A DNA stretch of 64,000 nt, from assembly GCA_949825025.1 (NCBI GenBank), contig OX463781.1:4133370-4197369 (forward strand), written 5' to 3'. Of this stretch, positions 55,352 through 64,000 are shown piece after piece. The notes beneath the pieces are model-generated. The model did not search any database, had not been told where the DNA came from, and saw only the letters and a list, made by a program, of their open reading frames with translations. The DNA comes from Siphlonurus alternatus (lineage: Eukaryota > Arthropoda > Insecta > Ephemeroptera > Siphlonuridae). Within the stretch, counting starts at the first letter, position 1, and each line of letters starts with the position of its first letter. Position numbers and translations under genes: made by a program.

Positions 55352-55539
55352 CACTCCGTTGCCGAACTTCTTGACGGTGCACGGCAGAGTGGTGGTACTT
55401 CCGATCTGCGCCGTCACCACGCTGGAGTTCTCTGTGGCGAAGATGGCGGGCTGCTGGGCCGTGGCCGTCTGCAGAAGTTGCCCTCCGGAGCCCGAGCGGA
55501 CACTGCGGGGCTCCCGTCGCGAAGTGGCAGCCCCCGCAT
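55352..55539 (-). CDS. dpr: Dpr family protein, exon with linker and Ig1 N-terminal strands
   Basis: 188 nt. Acceptor ttgattgcag|AT (phase 1) to donor GGAGTG|gtgagt (phase 0). Encodes about 62 residues: a low-complexity, Ala/Arg/Ser/Gln-rich N-terminal segment (AGAATSRREPRSVRS and following) and then the A, A' and B strands of Ig1, ENSSVVTAQIGSTTTLPC and TVKKFGNGV. The first Ig1 cysteine is in LPC, and N-S-S is a possible N-glycosylation site. It joins in frame to VSWVRR in the next exon, giving FGNGV|VSWVRR as in other Dpr proteins. The signal-peptide exon, which should end with one base of a split codon, was not securely found. Upstream of the acceptor lies a tRNA-type SINE, not coding DNA. 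Confidence 0.9.
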
Positions 55540-55554
55540 CTGCAATCAACAGGA

Positions 55555-55780
55555 GCTTGATTAAACTTCTGATTTGAAATCGGATGGTCGTGAGTTCGAT
55601 CCCAGGCACCGCCAAACTTTTCACAAGTGGCGGTTGCTAAAAAAAAAAAAAAAACCCACTCGTGTATCCAGAAAGTGATTGTTGGCATCCTCCATCAATT
55701 GCCGACCATCCTGACTGAGGTTTCCATGGTTTCCTCAGTCACAACCAGGTAAATGCTGGGATGAATTTCTATGGAGTGGA
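55555..55780 (+). mobile_element. tRNA-derived SINE, copy 2
   Basis: AAATCGGATGGTCGTGAGTT and CGATCCCAGGCACCGCC, then AAAAGTGGCGGTT-like sequence, a poly-A run, and the core CATCCTGACTGAGGTTTCCA, CAACCAGGTAAATGCTGGGA. Starts 15 bp from the dpr acceptor. Confidence 0.8.
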
Positions 55781-55969
55781 GGGTAAGATTAAGTTAAAAT
55801 ATATTATTATATAGCATTAATAGCATCATTAAGACAGGTATAGACCTCTGGTGGATTTTACCTGAGTGATGCTAAGAGTGGCAGTGGCATTGTTTACTTA
55901 ACGGAGCTTTGCTATTGGCTAAAGTACACGTGTACCTGAGTCATTCTAATTCTATGGAGGCTGTTTTTA

Positions 55970-56268
55970 GTGCCATCTATTGGTACTTTATGACGTCATA
56001 TAATGATGAATCATAAAATGCTTTAAACAGTTTTTTTTTTCTTGGTGGCGAGATTTTTTCCCAAAGTTCTATTGTGTTATACTATTCCATGTATTTATAT
56101 TCTTACAATATTTAAACCTGATTTATTTTGTTTAATTAATTAAAATGTAATTATTTTTTGTAATTAAGTATTTATTTGCTAATATAATATGTATAATATC
56201 CCACTTCAGCACTGCCTAATTGCCAGGGGTATGACGTCAGCGCAATCTCCTCTATAAGCCATGTCCAC
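55970..56268 (-). repeat. Family P repeat, copy 3
   Basis: CTTCAGCACTGCCTAATTGC, CAGGGGTATGACGTCAGCGC and ATCTCCTCTATAAG; reverse of 16797. Confidence 0.6.
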
Positions 56269-56807
56269 CTTGGTTTGGAAAGGACCCTTTAAAGCAATAT
56301 TTAGGTCACGAAAATCCGGCAAGTTCAAGTCACATTTGACCAGAAACCTAATACAGCGTTCAGTTAAAGAAAAAGAAAACTAAAAAAAAGGAGAATCATG
56401 CCAGGGTGAGGACATATACCCCCGGCCCCTCCAGATCTGGAGGCTAGCAACAACCAGAGGAGCTTTATTAATCTAGCCGGTGGTGGAGACTATAACTCAA
56501 GAGAGGTCGCAGCGGCCCGAGTTCTTGAAAACTGTACGAGAGTAAATCTGGATGAGAGCCAAGGAGGCGGGTGGTAGAGGAGATGTATGGCCCACTGCAC
56601 CTGTGACATCCACCCACGTCTTATCTGAAATGTAAGTCGCAGTTATAACGAATTTGGCTACGTTAGTTCTGAAATTAAAATGAATGATCATCTGTTTATT
56701 ATGAAAACATGTGTTGTGTTAATTATCATTTGCTAATATTACGATAAGAAAGGATTTATTTTTATTTATTTTAAATTTTTTTTTACCTCTCAGCACAAGT
56801 GACTAAT
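56269..56807. other. Intergenic or 5' intron DNA, nothing recognised
   Basis: GC-richer patch 56400-56620 (CCCCGGCCCCTCCAGATCTG onward) without a supported exon or known repeat. Confidence 0.35.
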
Positions 56808-57055
56808 TTTAACTTCCCGGCTCATCGTGGACTCAATTTAGCACATTAATTTCTTGAAGTTTAGTGGGTCTCTTCTAAATTGGGGCGACCATGGACTATA
56901 TCAATCCATCTCAGCATTCACCTGGTTGTGACTAAGGAAACCATGGAAACCTCAGTCAGGATGGTCGGCAATTAATGGAGGATGCCATCAATCACCTCCC
57001 GGATGCACGAGTGTGTGTTCTTTAGTAACTGCCACTTATGAAAAGTTTAGTGTGT
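56808..57055 (-). mobile_element. tRNA-type SINE, copy 3, 5' truncated
   Basis: Core CCATCCTGACTGAGGTTTCC and CAACCAGGTGAATGCTGAGA on the minus strand and tail matching 63116 (CTTCCCGGCTCATCGTGGAC). The B-box head is absent. Confidence 0.75.
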
Positions 57056-57552
57056 AAGATTAAATTAAGAAAGCATTATGGTTCTGAGTAGGTTAATATA
57101 GAAGTATATTCAATTTCATTAGTTATAAAATGTAAAAATATTAAAGACGTAATTCACTTTAATGAAATGCAAATACAATTCGGTAGAATTAATTCTTTGT
57201 TTGTGTACTTCTACATTTCAAGGTTAGAAGATGTAATCGATTATTTATCGATTGTACTCGAGTGTCGATGAGAACTACTTCTCTACTCCCGCAGTTGTTT
57301 GCAAGAACTTCGCGAAATGGCAACTTTCCATCGACTGCTGCATCTAACTTTGCAGTTTCTATTTTTAGCTGCACGCCACAGCTGTGTTCCACTTAGACAG
57401 CTGTTGTAGTTCTCTCCAGGAGAGTGACGTAACGATCAGGTGTCCCCTGACCTTCAACTCGACCTTCAGAAAGGGGGATTTGTCATCGAAATCTACATTT
57501 TTTTAAATAAACAACAAAAGGGTATGCCTACTTACAAATTACTTACAAAATG
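57056..57552. other. Intergenic or 5' intron DNA
   Basis: A minus-strand frame at 57189-57392 lacks flanking splice sites of quality. Not called. Confidence 0.35.
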
Positions 57553-57902
57553 TGAAACCCTGAACCTTCCGAAACTTTAACTTAAGTGTTTTGTGATTTC
57601 TTCCGCGCGAAACGGAGGCAGCCATGGCCTTGCAATGCATTCCGACATTTGCCTGTGACTGAGGGAAACGTGGAAACCTCAGCCAGAATAGACGCTACAA
57701 CTTTTTGTCAATGAACCGGAAGTGTAATGGTCCAAAGCCAGAGGAACCATATTGTATAGAAAAGCACAACGATTTACCCCTAGGTGGGAAACGTATTTTT
57801 TTGTTGAAAATTCTAACCTACCCAACTACAAACCACGCTCGGCATTGCTTGACTTTGGTGATCTGATGAGACTTTTTTGAACGCACTGCGCCACACCTAC
57901 CA
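57553..57902 (-). mobile_element. 5S rRNA-derived SINE, copy 4
   Basis: Minus-strand head from about 57895 (ATCAGATCACCAAAGTCAAG, GTGGTTTGTAGTTGGGTAGG), core CTGGCTGAGGTTTCCACG and CAAATGTCGGAATGC, tail AAGTTTCGGAAGGTTCAGGG as in copy 1. Confidence 0.75.
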
Positions 57903-58567
57903 CATACAACCATATAAGTGATGTTTTCATTTCCACCTAAATCTATATACCTTGTTTCCTTTCAAATTTGCAATGTCGCTTAAATATATTTGTATACCTT
58001 GATTAATATATTTCCTCTAGGGGAAATACCACCAGTTAACAATTTGCGTAAAATTACGACTTAATCATAGAAAATACATGTCAATTTCTTACGTAAAACT
58101 TTACGGAAATTCTTAATTGGCGGTATTCGAACACCCCCTGAAATTAGGTAACATTTTCAGCACCAAAATGTAGCAGGTCACAATACATATATAGCAGGGG
58201 ATATTTATTTTTCACATTAATTATGACAACCAAATCCAATAACAAACTTCAATTATGGAAAGGTGTCAAATAAACAATACTTCCACGTACAAATTTTTGA
58301 TGACAATTGTTTTGATTGTCTCAAAAAATTAGTTCGTCTTGTAATGGATGAACAATGAGTAGGATGATTATGGGATGTGGGATGCAAGAAGATGCATTAC
58401 CGTGGAACAAACAAAAGCACGCTGGACTTTGAACTCCAAGAACAAAAGGAGAAATCTGAACCAAAATGGTGATGAACAAATTGCCTAACATCAAGGGGTA
58501 GTATGTCAATTTTTGCGACTGTAAGAAAAGCTTCCATCAAATTGCTGTCGCGATGAGATTGCATCTT
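57903..58567. other. Intergenic or 5' intron DNA with a speculative dpr 5' exon
   Basis: A minus-strand segment at 58491-58401 could encode a signal peptide (MLGNLFITILVQISPFVLG) and has a phase-compatible donor. See findings; not called as CDS. Confidence 0.3.
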
Positions 58568-58828
58568 TAGTTGAAAAATTACGTCTTCAACTCATCCTTT
58601 ACACGTTAAACCTAATCTTTTTGCATCTAAAACACATTTTTTCCTTCTCGCTCAAAAAGTGATGATGAAATGGAGACAAAATTTTTAACATTTTATGCTC
58701 ATGAAGAGGAAAGAAGACGTACGTAATCTCGTTCTTTTCCCTCTTTTCTAAATGGTGCAAAATAGGAAAAAAAAATGAGAGGAGAGCTTAATAGTGAATA
58801 AAATATGAAATGTGTATTTCAACTCGGG
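58568..58828 (-). mobile_element. Family A MITE, copy 13
   Basis: TTAGTTGAAAAATTACGTCT to TGTATTTCAACTCGGG, uninterrupted. Confidence 0.8.
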
Positions 58829-59324
58829 ATATCATGGTGGCAAAAATTTAAAAGATGTGGACAAAATATTAAATTTCTCTCTTGAATTATTTCTTACACG
58901 ATGGTGAAAGTTTGAAACATTTGACGTAAATTGACGTGTACATTTACGTGTGTTTGAGTTGAATAAATTAACTTGACTGAAGTTTTCATTCCTCAAATTA
59001 AATTAAACTTTCAAAATTACCATTGGTTCTCCAGAAAACTTTCATGTACACTGGCAAGTCGCTAATTTTTATTAATTACATTTGCATACAAATTCCAAAT
59101 TCAATGGTTTCATTAAATAAATAATATAAAGTGACAATTTGGTTTCAACATTTACAAAGTACTTTGGGTTGAAATTTTGCCTTCGAACATACAAAAACTT
59201 TTCAAATGTTTTTTCTTTTTGTGTTGGAAGTCGGAAAAATCTAAAACTAGTTCACCAGAATATTTCATTTGGTGTGTTTATTTTTATCATTATAAATTAT
59301 ACAATTGCATGTTGGATCTCTGTC
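58829..59324. other. AT-rich stretch, nothing recognised
   Basis: No exon or repeat identified. Confidence 0.4.
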
Positions 59325-59430
59325 TATATACACCCATCTTCTTGGAAAATTTCCCACGTTCAGCCTTGTTAATCAGCCTACCCTGTGTTACGGGGCTGTA
59401 AGTGGGAAAGTTTCCGAGGCAGTGAATGCA
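59325..59430. mobile_element. Family Q small MITE, copy 3
   Basis: TATACACCCATCTTCTTGGA and TCCGAGGCAGTGAATGCA, with GTTCAGCCTTGTTAATCAGC inside. Confidence 0.65.
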
Positions 59431-59634
59431 CAATCAGTAAATAATGTTCACCAAATTTATGTTTGATGACAATTAGCAGGCTCGTTGTATAAATTACGAC
59501 ACTAATATTGTCGCAATCAATCATAATAAATCAAATATAGTTATGTTTACAAATAAATATTATCATGACAAAGTATGAATTTTTTATTTTGATGAAAAAT
59601 TAATCAAACGATGAAAGGTCATTTAAGCCAGGTG

Positions 59635-59780
59635 ATATTATTGGATCTGTAACCACGCGCCGCCATCGGGAGGGGCCTCAACTATTATCTGGTAGCTGAT
59701 TTATCGGGCATGTCGTGAAGAAATACTCCCCTGGGGGGCGCGGGCAGCCGACCCCGAACGAAGCAGTAAATATCCCTGTA
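59635..59780. other. GC-rich patch of unknown nature
   Basis: CCACGCGCCGCCATCGGGAG and CCCCTGGGGGGCGCGGGCAG stand out from the AT-rich surroundings. No splice-bounded frame is convincing. It could be a non-coding exon, promoter or repeat. Confidence 0.3.
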
Positions 59781-59793
59781 GCCCTAAATTACG

Positions 59794-60333
<540 letters not shown>

Positions 60334-60737
60334 TTAAGGTAGAGATAACACGGATCAGCTATTCGTCGTAGTTCTCGTTGATTAACATGCAAACCTTACC
60401 AAATTCACAAAAATTGTGAAAATTTTTGACAGGCAGATTTTAGTGCCTAAAAGCCGTAGAAAAATTTCAAAACAATTTAACGGGCCGATTTTTTTTAAAT
60501 TAAATTTTTAGTTTGTCTCTCCATGCTGAGAAAACTCTAATATGCTGATGAAAATTAAAAAACTGAATTAAAAAATCTTCTCGTTAAATTATTTTGAAAT
60601 TTATTATATGACTTTTAGGCACTAAAATATGCTTCTCAAAAATATTTTAGATTTTTTTATTTTATAATTTGGTGATGTTTACATGTTAATCAAAAGGGAT
60701 TACGTTGAACAGCTGATTCTTGTTATCTATACCTTAA
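60334..60737. mobile_element. Family J hairpin MITE, copy 3
   Basis: AAGGTAGAGATAACACGGAT and ATTCTTGTTATCTATACCTT at the ends; CAGATTTTAGTGCCTAAAAG and complement inside. Confidence 0.8.
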
Positions 60738-61776
60738 TAAATAAAGTCAATCTTTTCTCACTAATTTATATTGCGGAAATACATCAATCGTTTGCGAACT
60801 ATATAGATTACAAATTATTTCCGATTTTTTGAAGGAATATTACACTCTTTATTCCCGCTTTAACCCCCTCCCCCCTAGTAGTGCTAGTTTATATTATTAT
60901 TCCAATCTGGTATATTGAATCTAAATGTTTATAACTTAATATAACTTTAAAACAAGTCTGTCTATATAAACGATGAGCTTAAGTAAACCACAAAATTCCT
61001 GCACTCACTAATTTAATGCATCAATTTATGTCAGATTGTTTTGGTTTTAGTTTGTTTAAATCTGCAGTAACAATTTCAATTGATGACTTGCCATTACAAG
61101 TTACGTTTGCAACTGAACTAATGTTACTACGTAATGGACTATTTAGTTTTAATTCCCATATAAACTAAATATATTGTTCCTACAACCATTTCAAGGAGAG
61201 AGTGTTTTGTTTGTCGTTTTGTCACTAAAGTTTGGGGGGGATGTTACAAGTGGCGCCACGAAACCCTTGTGTCGTGAAGAAAAACTAAAATGTCACTACT
61301 TAATCACGCCACACTTGGTGGTAGCAATTTAATTAAAGATGTCTAACTAATTAAGACATATATATATATTCAAGTGAAAAAATTATGTGTATATCTTCAT
61401 TAATACTCAAATACAGTTAATGAAGCATTCAAATAATATAGAGAAATATTCACTTTAGTTAAAAAAATAAAAACTGTGTAATTTTTTTTAATTAAAATTT
61501 TTTCTTATACTTTCACTAGTGATATTATCATATATATTTGAATTAATTTAACATGTTTCTTCTTGTAAACAGTAATAAGAAATTTAATTTAAGTATCATC
61601 GTAAAAGAAGCTTAAAAAGGGCAATGTTGTTCATGTAATTAATTAAAAATCACTGAATCATTAAACTGGTTAACTTGTTTTTGCCTTAAAGCAAGGATAT
61701 TTAACATTGTAAAGATTCAAAAAAGCAAGCGTGATTATGCAGCCCTACTATCTATATTAATTTACATATACACGCA

Positions 61777-61813
<37 letters not shown>

Positions 61814-62721
61814 GACATCAAGTTTAAGTGAATGTTTTTAGAATGTCATGAGGCAGAGCAGCCTTTATCACGTTCATCTAAATGAGGGCAAAAGTGATCG
61901 ATCAGCCATGAGCAATGAAGAACTCGTGTAGCGTAATTGGTCATTATAATAAGTACTTATTTAATGTAGATTCTGGTAAACATTCATTAAGACGAAGTAT
62001 AGACGATTTAACCCTCCTGTTATTTATACGTCATTCGGCGACTAATTAAGACTCATCGTCAACTAGAAGCATGCAATGTAGTTCTTTAAATGTGTGAAAT
62101 AAAATTATAATTAATTATAATTTATACATTATGACAATACAAAAGCTTACATTAATACACATTATTTTTATCATATTTCATTTTTAAAATAGATTAAATA
62201 TAAAATTATTTAATAAAAACAGAAATAATAATTTGATTATGTAAATATTATAAATAATCTAATGTAATATCATTATGCATATTCAGAACATTGCATGTCT
62301 ATTTTATAAAAAAGTCATTGAAATATAAAAATACACCATGATAATTAGCATATTTAACTTTAAGTTCTACTCAATAATTTTCCATTGTTATTTTTTACCA
62401 TGGAAAAAAAAAAAACACTTCAAACATTTCGATTTTCATGTGTGTGTGACAGAAAATAAAGCTTACCATAAAACTGAAGTACCGGCAAGCAAAACAAGCT
62501 CACTCCATTGTTTTTCAATAGTCAACAATTTATAAACAATGTGGACATGTAAATTTGACGCATGTTAATTAATTTCTAGCCGACATTCAATTGAAAATAC
62601 ACATCAGTAATCAACACCTGAAATTGCTACTCATGAATAAATCAACTCAAAAATTTATACAACAGAAAATTTAATGTGAACATTACATTTTCTATAAAGT
62701 GCTCTATATACGAGTATTTCA
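60738..62721. other. AT-rich intergenic DNA
   Basis: No gene or repeat family recognised apart from a 32-base poly-T run (61780-61811). Confidence 0.45.
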
Positions 62722-63045
62722 ACATACGTCATAAAATAATACAACATCACGATTTTGTAGACAGAACATTGTCAGCGGCATAGCAGATACGTGCTAAAGT
62801 TGATCTTGAAATTAATTTCTTATGGCTATTCGCATAATTTTTATTAGAATTTTTCTATCACAAGAAGAGCTATGGAAGAAAAATATTTGGTGACTAAATC
62901 TATTATTAAAAAAAATATGTTTTGAGTTACATTAACCCGCACAATATAGGGTTTTAGGGTTTTTTTGCCTGCATATCAAAAATTTTGGGGCGGCTTCGGG
63001 CATCTCCGTGCTCTCCACAACGTAAACATGAAACTCCCTTATACT
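62722..63045 (-). repeat. Family O repeat, copy 3
   Basis: Reverse of 43022-43376: AACATTGTCAGCGGCATAGC, CTTCGGGCATCTCCGTG, ACGTAAACATGAAACTCCC. Confidence 0.65.
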
Positions 63046-63115
63046 GGTGATTTTTTTGCTCTAACTCAACCCTATTGTATTAAGGTTATACTTCAGGGTC
63101 ACTTTTGACAAATGA

Positions 63116-63410
63116 CTTTTAACTTTCCAGCTCTTCGAGGGCCCGACTTACCATATTGTTTTGTGGATCTCTTCCAAACTGCATGGGGCTGCCATATGGC
63201 CTATAATAGCATTTACCTGGTTGTGACTGAGGAAACTATGAAAACCTCAGTCAGAATGGTCGTCAATTGATGGAGGATACCATCAACCACCTCCCGGATG
63301 CACGAGAAGGTTTTCTTTTTCAACCGCCACTTGTGAAAAGTTTGGCGGTGCCTGGGATTGAACTCACGACCATCCGATTACGAATGCGCATACCACTGCG
63401 TCCCGGTCAT
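63116..63410 (-). mobile_element. tRNA-derived SINE, copy 4 (most complete)
   Basis: Minus-strand head GACGCAGTGGTATGCGCATT (A-box region) and GGTCGTGAGTTCAATCCC (B box), then GGCACCGCCAAACTTTTCAC, the core ACCATTCTGACTGAGGTTTT and CAACCAGGTAAATGC, and a tail with GGGCCCTCGAAGAGCTGG. Confidence 0.8.
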
Positions 63411-64000
63411 GTAGTTAAAAAGTACGTATTTTTGTCGTTAAAGTTGCCTCAAGGGGGAGTGGGGAATAACGAGCAAGAAGAGCTCTTTGTGACTCTGTGA
63501 GACTCCGTAATTAACGATTTTGCATTCATTAAGATTATGTTACCATGAAAATAAAAAGCAGTCGGCATGCGAAATTTGATGATAGCTAAACTTTAAGTGG
63601 AAGCACTCAAGAATTTTTTTAAGCACTAACGTTGACATGTTGAATCTTGATTTCATGTAATAAATTCAAAGCTGTATAACTTAAAACCACCCCAAAAAAG
63701 TTTATGTTATCCTATTTTAATCTTTTTTTTTAAGCATTAAAAGTTCAAATACACATTTAATTTTTCTTTCACTTAAATGAAATGATTTATTTAAAAAGTT
63801 TCATTGTTTTAATAATCACATGTAGTGAATTACTCTATCATTATACTTTAATTATATATTATGTTTTAATTGGTATGTCCTTACGTATTAAATTATAGCT
63901 ACATGCACGCTCGTACAATAACCCACGCAACCATAAATGGATACTATGTACTGTATTATACGTACTACTTTCATTATTTAAATACATGACATTCTTTTCG
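63411..64000. other. AT-rich stretch to the window end
   Basis: No gene or repeat identified. Confidence 0.45.

Noticed and set aside
55577..55688. Peptides such as AWDRTHDHP and PGIELTTIR, also at 63267-63500
   Set aside because: Translations of the tRNA-like B box of a SINE.
57189..57392. 67-residue minus-strand frame as a dpr 5' exon
   Set aside because: No signal peptide and no donor in the right phase.

Overview
The window looks like arthropod nuclear DNA, probably from a crustacean or another non-insect arthropod. Single-copy exons are widely separated by AT-rich DNA. Introns start GT and end AG. The recognisable gene belongs to the arthropod Dpr (defective proboscis extension response) cell-surface immunoglobulin family. 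Most of the rest is short non-autonomous DNA transposons, SINEs, LINE 3' ends and microsatellites. Nothing indicates a prokaryote, virus or organelle. The species cannot be named from the sequence.

Two protein-coding genes can be supported. (1) Bases 88-2297, + strand: a two-exon gene for a 385-residue single-pass membrane protein. It has a signal peptide, a MAM-like or jelly-roll-like ectodomain, an acidic Ser/Thr-rich stalk with a 26-residue tandem repeat, a transmembrane helix and a 50-residue tail. I do not recognise the family. (2) Bases 25536-55539, - strand: five coding exons of a dpr gene (55539-55352, 43001-42900, 38694-38586, 33699-33409, 25657-25536). All splice phases agree. Together they encode both Ig domains and a C-terminal hydrophobic tail typical of a GPI-anchor signal. 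The signal-peptide exon is missing: it lies above 55539, in the window or beyond it. Dpr proteins are neuronal surface proteins that bind DIP proteins and help specify synaptic partners. The exons are GC-rich and the introns AT-rich.

The rest is a dense, nested repeat landscape, named here by letters. A (TTTCAACT-ended, 13 copies); B (hairpins with TTATTGCAGAAATG near the ends); C (CACACTAAA-ended, AGTAC-rich); D, E and F (PIF/Harbinger-like GGGGGCATTCAC termini); G and H (GGATTCACATGGCGA and GCATTTCCATGGAGCGA termini); J, K, L, N, O, P, Q and R (other MITE-like families); a hAT element with an exact 8-bp target duplication; a large foldback built from two inverted 3' ends of a Tc1/mariner-type transposon; a 5S-rRNA-headed SINE and a tRNA-headed SINE that share a core; and at least three LINE 3' ends, one carrying a ~470-bp ATTCT array.

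Layout: 0-2.3 kb membrane-protein gene; 2.3-25.4 kb intergenic repeats; 25.5-55.5 kb dpr exons with repeat-filled introns; 55.6-64 kb repeats upstream of the known dpr exons. No CRISPR array, rRNA operon or intact transposase gene was seen.
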